DNA of 64,000 nt from Limnohabitans sp. 63ED37-2 (GCF_001412535.1 NZ_CP011774.1:2971501-3035500); one strand, 5' to 3'; shown: positions 42,789 through 51,652, counted from the stretch's first letter. Numbers and translations: made by a program. Notes: a model not told the origin generated them from the letters alone.

Positions 42789-43628
42789 TCAGCGGCAATG
42801 CATCACCACGGGCGCGGGCCTAGCAGGTGCATCGTCTGGCAAGGCCACAGACAACACCTCGCCACGCAATTCGTGTTCGTACTGGTCGTACAAATGCGCC
42901 AGGCGCTCGGGGCTCACCTGTGCAGAGGGCAAGTCAAACACCAACTGACCATCGCGCAGGCCAATGACGCGCGGGAAATGCGCCAGCGCCATGTCCACCT
43001 GGTGCAGCGTGGCCACGAGCGTGACCTGGCGCTCGGCGGCCAAGTTGACCAAAGCCGACATGGCCATGCGGGCCCGCATCGGGTCAAGTGCCGACAACGG
43101 CTCGTCGATCAGCCACAGGCTGGCCGGGGCCAACAGGGCGCGGGCCAGGCCCACGCGCTGGCGCTCACCGCCCGACAGGCGGTCCACACGGTCGAACAAT
43201 TTGTCGCCCAAATCAAAGTGCACCAGCGCTTCGTAAGCGGCCGGGATGTCTGCCGGGTAAAAAAGCGAACGCAAGCTGGCCCACAAGCCCATGCTGGGCA
43301 AACGCCCGGCAAGCACCGAAGTCACCACGCGCTGGCGCGGCGGCAGCGGCGGCACCTGCGGGGCCAGAAACAATTGGCCGCGTGTACTGCGCAGGGCGCG
43401 TGCAGACAGTGTCCAAGGGTTCACGCCCGCCAATTGCAGTGAGCCTTGGGTGGGCGGCTGGGCACAGGCCAGCACCTGCAGCAAAGTTGTTTTGCCCGCG
43501 CCCGAGGGGCCAATGATGGCCACCTGCTCGCCTGCGGCCAGGCGCAGGTTCAGCGCCCGCAAAGCCGCTGGCGCACCGGGCAAGGCTGCCGGATGCCGGG
43601 CCTCCAGGCCCAAAAGCTCGATGTTCAC
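42789..43628 (-). CDS. phnC: PhnC-type ABC transporter ATP-binding protein
   Basis: The 279-residue ATPase has Walker A GPSGAGKTT (about 39-47), signature LSGGERQRVGLARAL (about 153-167), Walker B SLWLIDEPLSALDP (about 172-185) and the switch His in VATLHQVDMAL. It starts 18 bases after phnD. It powers the importer made with the two PhnE-type permeases. Confidence 0.92.
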   Translation of the reverse strand: MNIELLGLEARHPAALPGAPAALRALNLRLAAGEQVAIIGPSGAGKTTLLQVLACAQPPTQGSLQLAGVNPWTLSARALRSTRGQLFLAPQVPPLPPRQRVVTSVLAGRLPSMGLWASLRSLFYPADIPAAYEALVHFDLGDKLFDRVDRLSGGERQRVGLARALLAPASLWLIDEPLSALDPMRARMAMSALVNLAAERQVTLVATLHQVDMALAHFPRVIGLRDGQLVFDLPSAQVSPERLAHLYDQYEHELRGEVLSVALPDDAPARPAPVVMHCR

Positions 43629-43646
43629 CGCGCTGCCGCTCAGGCT

Positions 43647-44516
43647 TTAGAGCAAGCCCGCGCTGCGTGCGGCCGACTCCAGACCCTTGTAGTTTTCGGG
43701 CGTGGTGGAGATGTAACGGGTCGAGCGGTTGAGCTTCAGGATCTCGGCGTGCTCGGGGTTGGCGGGGTTCAGGGCCAGCAAGGCGGCCTTGATTTTTTCG
43801 CGCAAGTCGGCAGGCATGTCGGCGTGCACCGACCAGTTGTAGTTGAAGTAAGGCGGTGTCGTGTAGAACACGTTCACGGCTTGGGTGTCGACCTTGTTCT
43901 CGGCCACGAACTTTTTCCAGACGGTGATGTCGAGCGCTGCGGCATCGACCTTGCCACTGACCACCGAAGCGATGGTGGCGTCGTGGGCGCCGCTGTAGGC
44001 GATGCGCTTGAAGTCTTTTTCAGGTTCGATCTTGGCTTGCAGCAAGAAGCTGCGTGGCATGAGGTGACCCGAGGTGCTGCTTTGTGAGCCAAAAGAGACT
44101 TGCTTGCCCTTCATGTCGGCCAGCGTCTTGATGCCCGAATCGGTCTTGGCGATGAACACCGACTGGAAACGTGTGTCTTCTTCGCGCTGAGCGATGGGCA
44201 CGATCTTGCCGCCCGAACGGATGCTGGCCTGCACAAAGGTGAAGCCGCCAAACCAGACCACATCGACCTTCTTGTTCACCAACGACTCCACCGCAGCGGG
44301 GTAATCGGTCACAGGGGTGAACTGCACTTTCATGCCCAGTTGCTTTTCCAAGTAATTGGCCAAGGGCGTGAACTTGCGCACCTGCTCGGTGGCGGCTTCC
44401 TCGGGGATGGTGGTCACGCGCAGCGTGGTTTGGGCTTGGGCCGAGCTGATAGCCGAAAAGGCCAGCAAACCCGCACAAACCGAGGACAAGAATTTGGAAA
44501 TAAAGGCGTGGTTCAT
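43647..44516 (-). CDS. phnD: PhnD-type periplasmic substrate-binding protein
   Basis: The 289-residue protein has a signal peptide (SKFLSSVCAGLLAFSAISSAQA) and the PhnD fold: TIPEEAATEQVRKFTPLANYL (here: TIPEEAATEQVRKF), WFGGFTFVQASIRSG (about 87-101) and SFGSQSSTSGHLMPRSFLL (about 140-158), the oxyanion-binding loop. The YW residues that bind aminoethylphosphonate in E. coli PhnD are not obviously conserved. It is divergent from egtD by 113 bases, so its ligand could be phosphite, phosphonate or another tetrahedral oxyanion. Confidence 0.87.
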   Translation of the reverse strand: MNHAFISKFLSSVCAGLLAFSAISSAQAQTTLRVTTIPEEAATEQVRKFTPLANYLEKQLGMKVQFTPVTDYPAAVESLVNKKVDVVWFGGFTFVQASIRSGGKIVPIAQREEDTRFQSVFIAKTDSGIKTLADMKGKQVSFGSQSSTSGHLMPRSFLLQAKIEPEKDFKRIAYSGAHDATIASVVSGKVDAAALDITVWKKFVAENKVDTQAVNVFYTTPPYFNYNWSVHADMPADLREKIKAALLALNPANPEHAEILKLNRSTRYISTTPENYKGLESAARSAGLL

Positions 44517-44629
44517 GGTGTATCTCAAAAAACAAACAACAGCGATTACACCCTGAAATCCTTGCACTCCGCCTTATAAGGGCCAAACCTTCTCAAAGCT
44601 GTAGCGGATGTGGTGACTTAATATGCCGC

Positions 44630-45598
44630 ATGGCCACACCCCAATTCATCCAGCTGTACCAGCACAACGCCGCCGCTGTGGCGCAGGAGCTCTTGCAGGG
44701 CCTGAGCGCCCCGCAGGCCTTCACCTCACCCAAATACCTGTACGACGCGCTGGGCTCGCGCTTGTTCGAGGCCATCACCGAGCTGCCCGAATACGACCTG
44801 ACCCGCACCGAGGCGCAACTCATGCGCCTGCACAGCGCAGACATGGCCCAGCACTTGCCCACAGGCGCTTGCTGGATCGACCTGGGCGCGGGCAACTGCG
44901 AAAAATCCGGGCGACTGCTGGGCCCCCTGCAAGCGGGGCGTTATGTGGCAGTAGACATCTCGGTGGACTTTGTGCGCCAGGCCCTGGACAGCCTGCAGCG
45001 CCAGCACCCGGACTTGCCCATGACGGGCCTGGGCACCGACTTTTCGGGCGGCCTGGATTTGCCCGACGCCTTGGGGCTGGATGCGGCGCAGCCGCGCGTG
45101 TTGTTTTACCCGGGCTCGAGCATCGGCAACTTCACGCCCGATCAGGCGTTGGGCTTTTTGCAAAGCCTGCACCGCGCTTGTGGCACAGCCCAAGGCAGCG
45201 GTTTGCTAGTCGGGGTGGATTTGCTCAAGGACGCGGCCGAATTGGAGGCGGCCTATGACGACGCCCTGGGCGTGACCGCGGCCTTTGACCTGAACCTGCT
45301 GCTGCACATCAACCGCTTGGTGGACAGCAACTTTGTGGTGCGCGACTGGCGCCACGTGTCGCGCTTCAACGCCGAGCAGTCGCGCGTGGAGATGCACCTG
45401 CAAGCACGCCACGCGGTCACCGTGCAGTGGCCAGGCGGCAAGCGGCTGTTTGCTGAAGGTGAAACCATCCACACCGAAAACGCTTGCAAGTGGACGGTGC
45501 CGAACTTTGAGGCCTTGTTGCACGCAGCAGGCTTTGTCCAGACCCGCGCCTGGACCGATCCCGCCCAGCGCTTTACGGTCTTATGGGCCACGGCCTGA
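44630..45598 (+). CDS. egtD: L-histidine N-alpha-methyltransferase EgtD
   Basis: EgtD methylates histidine three times with SAM to give hercynine, the backbone of ergothioneine and selenoneine. The 322-residue product is the usual length. It has the N-terminal PKYLYDALGSRLFEAITELPEYDLTR region (here: YDALGSRLFEAITELPEY, about 36-53), the SAM motif WIDLGAGNCEKSG (about 82-94), FYPGSSIGNFTP (about 155-166) and the C-terminal ENACKWTVPNFEALL. It stands alone on its strand, divergent from phnD and convergent with senA. No egtA, egtC or egtE is present. Confidence 0.93.
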   Translation: MATPQFIQLYQHNAAAVAQELLQGLSAPQAFTSPKYLYDALGSRLFEAITELPEYDLTRTEAQLMRLHSADMAQHLPTGACWIDLGAGNCEKSGRLLGPLQAGRYVAVDISVDFVRQALDSLQRQHPDLPMTGLGTDFSGGLDLPDALGLDAAQPRVLFYPGSSIGNFTPDQALGFLQSLHRACGTAQGSGLLVGVDLLKDAAELEAAYDDALGVTAAFDLNLLLHINRLVDSNFVVRDWRHVSRFNAEQSRVEMHLQARHAVTVQWPGGKRLFAEGETIHTENACKWTVPNFEALLHAAGFVQTRAWTDPAQRFTVLWATA

Positions 45599-45611
45599 CG
45601 ACACCGACTGT

Positions 45612-46895
45612 TTACACCGCCACCGACCTGAAGCCCGCAAATATATCGCGCCGCTCGGGCACAAAAAAGTTGCGATACCGCACATCCACCACGTTGGCCG
45701 AAGTGGCGGCGCACGCCCCACGCAACACACGGTGCCCATGCCACCAAGGTGCTGAATAGTCGCGGTAAGGGTGCACCTCAAAGCCCGGGTAGGGCGCAAA
45801 GTCGCTGGCCGTCCACTCCCACACCTGGCCCCACACCCAACCCGGCTGCTGCGCGGCGCATTCCCATTCGGCTTCAGTGGGCAGGCGCCGCCCCGCCCAT
45901 TGGCACCAAGCCTGGGCATCGTGTGCATTCAGGTGCACCGCAGGGGCCATCAGGTCGAGCAGCTGCCACTGGCCAAAGCGTTGTGCTTGCCAAGCGCCGT
46001 CAAGCCAGCGCACATGGGGCGGCAGCGAATGGCCCGTGGCTTGCACAAAAGGCAGGTAACGCGCCCAGCTCACAGCGGCAAGATCGATCTCGAACGCCGC
46101 CAGGGCCTGCGGATGGGCCTGGCACTCGTTGTCAAAGGCAAACCCCGGCCCTGAGCAGCCCAGTGTGTGAACCTGCGCGGGGACATGAACGGACCCTGTT
46201 TGCCCCAAAGGTGTCTCCAACCCACGCGCATCACCAGATGCGGATTCGCGCCAGCACAAGGCCGGTGGCAAAGCCAGCCCCAGCGCTTGGGCCATGTAGA
46301 CCGAGGCTTCGTTGTGCATGTCTTCGTGTTGCAGGACCAGTCGCCAAAAGTAAAGCGCCTCGTCTGTGAGCGGCTGCCCGACTGCGTGCAGCGCCTCAAG
46401 CGCTTGCAAATGGCCCAAGCTGCGCTGCAGCACCTGCGCCAAATAGGCCTGCGTCCCGGCCAGATCGGGCAAAGGCAAGGCCCAACGGTTGTCGTGCGCC
46501 ACCTCGCTGGAGTTGTAGAGCGCATCGGCATCGGGCAGCAAGGAGGCGTCAAAAGCTTCGCCAGCGCTGGCACTGCGTGTGCCCCAGTGGCGCTGGCGGT
46601 TGCGCACCGTCCACCATTCCTGAAACCAGGCGATGTGGCCCCACTCCCACAGGGGCGGATTCATGCCCGGCGAGGGCGGCACCGACAGATCGGGCATGGC
46701 GTATTGCCAGGCCTGCATCAGGCCCAGCGTGCGGGCGCGGGTGCGTTGCAGGGCCTGGGCCAAAACCGCAGGACCGGCAGTGCGCACAACGCTGTGCACG
46801 GGCCCCTGACAGGCCACAAAAGAACGGTCAAAAACCCCAACCCATGAGGTGCTGGTTGGAACCTGCCCTGCCCCCACCGTGTTACTGCCATTCAT
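45612..46895 (-). CDS. senA: Selenoneine synthase SenA-like (EgtB/DinB-FGE family)
   Basis: SenA is a non-heme iron EgtB relative that couples hercynine to a selenosugar using oxygen. The 427-residue protein has a DinB_2-type domain with the iron ligands in GHIAWF (His about 87) and QHEDMHNE (His about 190 and 194). A C-terminal FGE-sulfatase domain follows (GRRLPTEAEWECAA, then VDVRYRNFFVPERRDIFAGF). SenA rather than EgtB or OvoA is inferred from the adjacent SenB-like and SelD genes and the absence of egtA/egtC. The start is uncertain: ATG 46895, ATG 46910, or a GTG at 46799; ATG 46895 nearly abuts the senB start on the other strand. Confidence 0.85.
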   Translation of the reverse strand: MNGSNTVGAGQVPTSTSWVGVFDRSFVACQGPVHSVVRTAGPAVLAQALQRTRARTLGLMQAWQYAMPDLSVPPSPGMNPPLWEWGHIAWFQEWWTVRNRQRHWGTRSASAGEAFDASLLPDADALYNSSEVAHDNRWALPLPDLAGTQAYLAQVLQRSLGHLQALEALHAVGQPLTDEALYFWRLVLQHEDMHNEASVYMAQALGLALPPALCWRESASGDARGLETPLGQTGSVHVPAQVHTLGCSGPGFAFDNECQAHPQALAAFEIDLAAVSWARYLPFVQATGHSLPPHVRWLDGAWQAQRFGQWQLLDLMAPAVHLNAHDAQAWCQWAGRRLPTEAEWECAAQQPGWVWGQVWEWTASDFAPYPGFEVHPYRDYSAPWWHGHRVLRGACAATSANVVDVRYRNFFVPERRDIFAGFRSVAV

Positions 46896-46908
46896 GTATA
46901 AACCGCCC

Positions 46909-47883
46909 ATGCAAAAACTTCGTGTGGTGATTGTCAGCCCGGCCCTGGCCGACGCCAACAATGGCAATTGGCAAACGGCGCGCCGCTGGCAACAGGTGTT
47001 GTCTGCGCATTCTGCCCGCATCGTGCGCCAGTGGCCCGACTCACAAGCAGATGATGACGAAGTGATGCTGGCCCTGCACGCCCGCCGCTCGGCCGACGCG
47101 GTGCAGGCCTGGCACAACCGGCAAGGCCCGCGCGGTCTGGGCGTGGTGCTGACCGGCACCGACCTGTACCGCGACATCGCGCACGACCCGCAGGCACAGC
47201 GCTCGCTGGCGCTGGCGCATTCCTTGGTGGTGTTGCAAGGCTTGGGCGTGAAAAGCCTGCCCCCTGAGCATCAAGCCAAGGCCCGTGTGATATTTCAGTC
47301 CACCGGCACGCGCAAGACTTTGCCCAAAACCGCACGCCACTTGCGCGTGGTGATGGTGGGCCACTTGCGTGAAGAAAAAGACCCGCTCACCCTGATGGCT
47401 ACCGCGCGACGGTTACCGCCAGACGCAGGCGTTTTCATCGACCACATCGGCGCCGCACTTGACCCCGCACTGGGCCAGGCCGCACAAGCCACCCAAGCGC
47501 AGTGTCCACATTACCGCTGGTTGGGGGCGGTGCCGCATGCGCAAACCCTGCAACGCATCCAGCGTGCACACCTGTTGGTGCACTGCAGCCGCATGGAAGG
47601 CGGTGCCCATGTACTGATGGAGGCGATTTGCAGCGGAACGCCCGTGCTGGCCTCGCGCATCGACGGCAATGTGGGCCTATTGGGCGAGGATTACGCGGGC
47701 TACTTTGAGCCCGGTGACGCGCAGGTCCTGGCCCATTTATTACAAGCTTGCCGCTCACCACAAAACGGCCCCAGCCTGATGGCACACTTGAGGCATCAGT
47801 GCGCCTTGCGCGCACCCTTGTTTGAACCTCAGGCCGAATGTGCCGCCTTGCACCGCTTTGTGCAAGACCTCTGGACAATGTGA
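46909..47883 (+). CDS. senB: Selenosugar synthase SenB-like glycosyltransferase
   Basis: SenB joins selenophosphate with a UDP-sugar to give a seleno-sugar, the selenium donor for SenA. The 324-residue GT4-like protein (GT-B fold) starts MQKLRVVIVSPA. The N-terminal half has NGNWQTARRWQQ and LTGTDLYRDI (about 78-87); the C-terminal half has MVGHLREEKDPLTL (about 145-158), HCSRMEGGAHVLMEAICSGTP (here: SRMEGGAHVLMEAICSG, about 226-242) and the nucleotide-sugar glutamate region. An ATG 15 bases upstream is the alternative start. Its stop overlaps the selD start (TGATG). The call rests on context plus fold. Confidence 0.85.
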   Translation: MQKLRVVIVSPALADANNGNWQTARRWQQVLSAHSARIVRQWPDSQADDDEVMLALHARRSADAVQAWHNRQGPRGLGVVLTGTDLYRDIAHDPQAQRSLALAHSLVVLQGLGVKSLPPEHQAKARVIFQSTGTRKTLPKTARHLRVVMVGHLREEKDPLTLMATARRLPPDAGVFIDHIGAALDPALGQAAQATQAQCPHYRWLGAVPHAQTLQRIQRAHLLVHCSRMEGGAHVLMEAICSGTPVLASRIDGNVGLLGEDYAGYFEPGDAQVLAHLLQACRSPQNGPSLMAHLRHQCALRAPLFEPQAECAALHRFVQDLWTM

Positions 47884-50249
47884 TGAAACCATCTGCTCAA
47901 CCTGTGCTGCGCGACCTGGTGCTGGTCGGGGGTGGCCACAGCCATGTGGGCGTGCTGCGCATGTTCGCCATGAAGCCCGAGCCGGGCCTGCGCATCACCG
48001 TGATCTGCACTGACATCGACACCCCCTACTCGGGCATGCTGCCCGGTTACATCTCGGGCCATTACAGCTTTGACGAAGTGCACATCGACCTGGGCCGCCT
48101 GTGTGCTTTTGCCGGGGCGCGGCTGTACCACGATGCGGTAGTCGGCATCGACCGCCAAAACCAGAAAATCATTTGCCAAAACCGGCCGCCCGTGGCCTAC
48201 GACCTGTTGTCCATCAACATCGGCTCGACACCGCAAGTGCGCCATGTCGAGGGGGCCCAATCGCTGGCCGTGCCGGTCAAGCCGATTGCACAATTCAACC
48301 AGCGCTGGTTGGCCCTGATGGACAAAGCCCGCCAGTGGCCTGTGCACCGGGGCCGCATGACGATTGCGGTGGTGGGCGCGGGCGCAGGCGGCATCGAGTT
48401 GGTGCTGTCCATGCAATACCGCTTGCGCCACGAACTCAAAGCCTTGGGCCGCAGCCCCGAGGACCTGAAATTCGTGTTGCTGACTTCGGGCGACACGATC
48501 TTGCCCACGCACAACCCGGGTGTGCGAAAACGGTTTGCACAAGTGCTGCAGGAACGCAACGTCGAAGTGCACACCTCGGCCGAAGTGATCCAGGTCTCGC
48601 CCGGTTGTCTGCACACGCGCGACGGGCGCACCTTCGATGCGGACGAAACCATGTGGGTGACCCAAGCCGGTGGCCCCGCTTGGCTGCAAAGCACTGGCCT
48701 GGCGTTGGACAAACAAGGCTGCATCTTGGTGCACCCGCAGCTGCAAACCCTGAACGACCCGCTGGTGTTTGCGGCGGGTGACATCGCCTCGTTTGTGGAA
48801 CGCCCGCTGGAAAAAGCGGGGGTGTTTGCCGTGCGCATGGCCAAGCCCTTGGCCGAGAATTTGCGCCGCAGCCTGCGCGGTCAAAAACTGCTGGCCTACG
48901 ACCCGCAACGCCATTGGCTGGCCCTCATTTCCACGGGCAACCGCTTCGCCGTGGCCTCACGCGGGTCACTGGGCTTTGCGGGGGCCTGGGTCTGGCGCTG
49001 GAAGGACCGCATCGACCGCGAGTTCATGCGCCGCTTCACCGAATTCCCGTCCATGCCCGGGGCAGGCAGCCCTGGCCAAGCCGGGGCCCAGGTGCGCGAG
49101 GCCGTGCAGGCCATGGGCCAGCTGCTCAAAGACATCCAGGCCCAAGGCAAGGGGCACACCACCCAGCTGAACCTGACCTCTGAAGAGTCGCTGCAAGCCA
49201 TCTCGGCCATTGCGATGCGCTGCGGGGGCTGTGGAGCCAAAGTCGGCGCCAGCATTTTGTCCCGCGCCTTGGGGCAATTGCAGCCTGTCGAGCGGCCAGA
49301 CGTGCTGATCGGCCTGCATTCGCCAGACGATGCAGCGGTGGTGCGTGTGCCAGCGGGCATGGCTGTGGTGCAGACGGTGGATTTTTTCCGTGCCTTCATC
49401 GACGACCCTTATGTGTTTGGCAAAGTGGCGGCCAACCACGCGCTGGGCGACATCTTTGCCATGGGGGGCGAGCCGCAAACCGCCACCGCTGTGGTCACCG
49501 TGCCGCCGGGCTTGGAAAGCAAGGTGGAAGACCTGCTGACCCAAATGATGGGTGGGGCGATTGAAGTGCTGAACGCCGCAGGTTGCGCCTTGGTGGGTGG
49601 GCACACGGGCGAAGGTGCCGAGCTGGCCCTGGGCTTTGCCATCAACGGGCTGATCGACGAGAAGATGCACAGCGTGATGCGCAAGGGCGGCATGCAGCCC
49701 GGCGATGTGCTGCTGCTGACCAAACCGATTGGCACCGGCACCCTGTTTGCCGCGCATGCCCGCTATGCCGCCAAGGGCCGCTGGATCGATGCGGCGCTCA
49801 AGTCGATGGTGCTGTCCAACCAATCGGGCGCTGAAATTTTGCGCACCCACGGCGCCACCGCCTGCACCGACCTGACCGGCTTTGGCCTGCTGGGCCACCT
49901 GGTGGAGATGACCCGTCCGTCCGGCGTGGACGCAGAACTGACCATGAGCACCCTGCCCCTGCTGGATGGCGCGGTGGACTGCGTGCAAGCGGGCATTGTC
50001 AGCTCTTTGCAGCCCGCCAATGTGCGCCTGCGCCGCGCCCTGCGCAACGCCGACGAATTTTTGGGCGACCCCCGTTATCCCTTGCTGTTTGACCCGCAAA
50101 CCGCAGGTGGCCTGCTGGCCAGCGTGCCCGCAGCGCAGGCGGGCGCTTGCGTGCAAGCGCTCAAGGCGGCTGGCTACGTGCACACCGCCATCATCGGCCG
50201 CATCACTGCACAAAGCCAAGCCATCGAGCCGGTGCTGCTGAAAACCTGA
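47883..50249 (+). CDS. selD: SelD selenophosphate synthase fused to an FAD oxidoreductase domain (SenC role)
   Basis: SelD makes selenophosphate from selenide and ATP. The 788-residue protein has an N-terminal pyridine-nucleotide-disulfide oxidoreductase domain (VLVGGGHSHVGVLRMF at about 12-27; VVGAGAGGIEL at about 164-174; FAAGDIASF). The C-terminal SelD domain follows from about residue 445 with MRCGGCGAKVGAS. Cys450 and Lys453 align with catalytic Cys17 and Lys20 of E. coli SelD. The active residue is cysteine, not selenocysteine. It overlaps senB by one base. The oxidoreductase half may supply selenide by reducing a selenium precursor (inference). Confidence 0.92.
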   Translation: MKPSAQPVLRDLVLVGGGHSHVGVLRMFAMKPEPGLRITVICTDIDTPYSGMLPGYISGHYSFDEVHIDLGRLCAFAGARLYHDAVVGIDRQNQKIICQNRPPVAYDLLSINIGSTPQVRHVEGAQSLAVPVKPIAQFNQRWLALMDKARQWPVHRGRMTIAVVGAGAGGIELVLSMQYRLRHELKALGRSPEDLKFVLLTSGDTILPTHNPGVRKRFAQVLQERNVEVHTSAEVIQVSPGCLHTRDGRTFDADETMWVTQAGGPAWLQSTGLALDKQGCILVHPQLQTLNDPLVFAAGDIASFVERPLEKAGVFAVRMAKPLAENLRRSLRGQKLLAYDPQRHWLALISTGNRFAVASRGSLGFAGAWVWRWKDRIDREFMRRFTEFPSMPGAGSPGQAGAQVREAVQAMGQLLKDIQAQGKGHTTQLNLTSEESLQAISAIAMRCGGCGAKVGASILSRALGQLQPVERPDVLIGLHSPDDAAVVRVPAGMAVVQTVDFFRAFIDDPYVFGKVAANHALGDIFAMGGEPQTATAVVTVPPGLESKVEDLLTQMMGGAIEVLNAAGCALVGGHTGEGAELALGFAINGLIDEKMHSVMRKGGMQPGDVLLLTKPIGTGTLFAAHARYAAKGRWIDAALKSMVLSNQSGAEILRTHGATACTDLTGFGLLGHLVEMTRPSGVDAELTMSTLPLLDGAVDCVQAGIVSSLQPANVRLRRALRNADEFLGDPRYPLLFDPQTAGGLLASVPAAQAGACVQALKAAGYVHTAIIGRITAQSQAIEPVLLKT

Positions 50250-50272
50250 ATGCCTTCAAGGCCTGTTATGTC

Positions 50273-50941
50273 ATGAGCACCGAACACATCACCCTCAACG
50301 CAGACCTCAGCCAGCGCTGTATCGTCCACAGCCCCTCACTCGATTGGGTGGATTCACCCGCCTCCGGCGTGTCGCGCCGCATGCTCGAGCGCGACGGTGG
50401 CGAAGTGGCGCGCGCCACATCCATCGTGCGTTATGCGCCGGGCTCGGCCTTTGCCAGCCACACCCACGGCGGGGGCGAAGAAATTTTGGTGCTCGAAGGC
50501 ACCTTGCACGACGAGCATGGGGTTTATGGCCCCGGCACTTACATCAAGAACCCGGTGGGCAGCTCGCACGCGCCGTCCTCTCCTGAGGGCTGCACTTTGT
50601 TTGTGAAACTGCGCCACCTGGACCCGCGCGACGACGAGCGCGTGGTGATCGACACACGCCGCAGCGAATGGCGACAAGGCATGGTCGAGGGCCTGAAGGT
50701 CTTGCCGCTCAACACCTTCGAGACCCAAAACACCGCCATGGTGCGCTGGGCACCTCAAACGTTTTTCAACCCGCACCGACATTGGGGTGGCGAAGAGATC
50801 TTGGTGGTCGACGGCGTGTTCTCGGACGAACACGGTGACTACCCGGCGGGCAGCTGGCTGCGCAGCCCGCACATGAGCCAGCACCAGCCCTTCAGCCGCG
50901 AAGGTTGTTTGATCCTGGTGAAAACCGGGCATCTGGTGTGA
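50273..50941 (+). CDS. Double-cupin protein (ChrR-like cupins)
   Basis: The 222-residue protein consists of two homologous cupin domains. The first has FASHTHGGGEEILVLEG (about 60-76), the second FNPHRHWGGEEILVVDG (about 163-179). Each keeps the HxHxxGGEE metal-binding pattern. No zinc-binding anti-sigma N-terminus is present, so it is not a complete ChrR. It begins 23 bases after selD and precedes the haloacid dehalogenase gene, so it is probably in the sen transcript. Its function is unknown; a metal-dependent redox or lyase step is one possibility. Confidence 0.8.
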   Translation: MSTEHITLNADLSQRCIVHSPSLDWVDSPASGVSRRMLERDGGEVARATSIVRYAPGSAFASHTHGGGEEILVLEGTLHDEHGVYGPGTYIKNPVGSSHAPSSPEGCTLFVKLRHLDPRDDERVVIDTRRSEWRQGMVEGLKVLPLNTFETQNTAMVRWAPQTFFNPHRHWGGEEILVVDGVFSDEHGDYPAGSWLRSPHMSQHQPFSREGCLILVKTGHLV

Positions 50942-50943
50942 TC

Positions 50944-51648
50944 ATGAATTCATCCACAACCCCCATTCGCGCCATCGTCTTTGACGCCTACGGCACGCTG
51001 TTCGATGTGTATTCGATCGGCGCTTTGGCCGAAACGCTTTACCCCGGCCAAGGCGCGGCGCTGTCGGTGCTGTGGCGCGACAAACAGATCGAGTACACCC
51101 GGCTGATCTCGCTGAGCGACCCCAATCCAGAGGGCAGTCGGCATTACCAGTCGTTTTGGGACATCACACGCGCTTCGCTGCGCTATGCGCTGGCGCGTTT
51201 GGGGCTGGTGCACACCAGCGCAAACGAAGACGCCTTGATGGCGCAATACGCCGAGCTCACGGCCTTCCCGGAAAACCTGGGCGTGCTGCAGGCGCTGCGT
51301 CAGCGCGGCGTGGCCACGGCGATTTTGTCGAACGGCAGCCCCGAGATGCTGCAGTCGGCCGTGCACAGTGCGGGCATGAGCGAGTTGCTGGGTGCCGTGC
51401 TGTCGGTGGACAGCGTGCGCCAGTTCAAGACCACGCCCACCAGCTACCAAATCGTGACCGACCACTTTGGGTTAGCACCCGCCGAAGTGCTGTTTGTGTC
51501 GAGCAACGCCTGGGACGCGCTGGGCGCCACCTGGTTTGGCTTCACCACGCTGTGGGTCAACCGCCAGGGCCTGCCGCCCGAGGCCATTGGCCCAGCGCCC
51601 CACCACACGGGCCGCGACCTGAGCGAAGTGCTGAAGGTCTTGGGTTAA
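50944..51648 (+). CDS. Haloacid dehalogenase, type II
   Basis: The 234-residue HAD hydrolase resembles L-2-haloacid dehalogenases. It has the nucleophile in VFDAYGTLFDVYS (about 12-24), ILSNGSPEM (about 125-133), the lysine in VRQFKTTPTSY (about 157-167) and FVSSNAWDALGA (about 183-194). The SSNAWD motif is specific to this subfamily. It starts three bases after the cupin stop. Haloacid hydrolysis is the classical activity; in this context the substrate may differ. Confidence 0.88.
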   Translation: MNSSTTPIRAIVFDAYGTLFDVYSIGALAETLYPGQGAALSVLWRDKQIEYTRLISLSDPNPEGSRHYQSFWDITRASLRYALARLGLVHTSANEDALMAQYAELTAFPENLGVLQALRQRGVATAILSNGSPEMLQSAVHSAGMSELLGAVLSVDSVRQFKTTPTSYQIVTDHFGLAPAEVLFVSSNAWDALGATWFGFTTLWVNRQGLPPEAIGPAPHHTGRDLSEVLKVLG

Positions 51649-51652
51649 TGCA

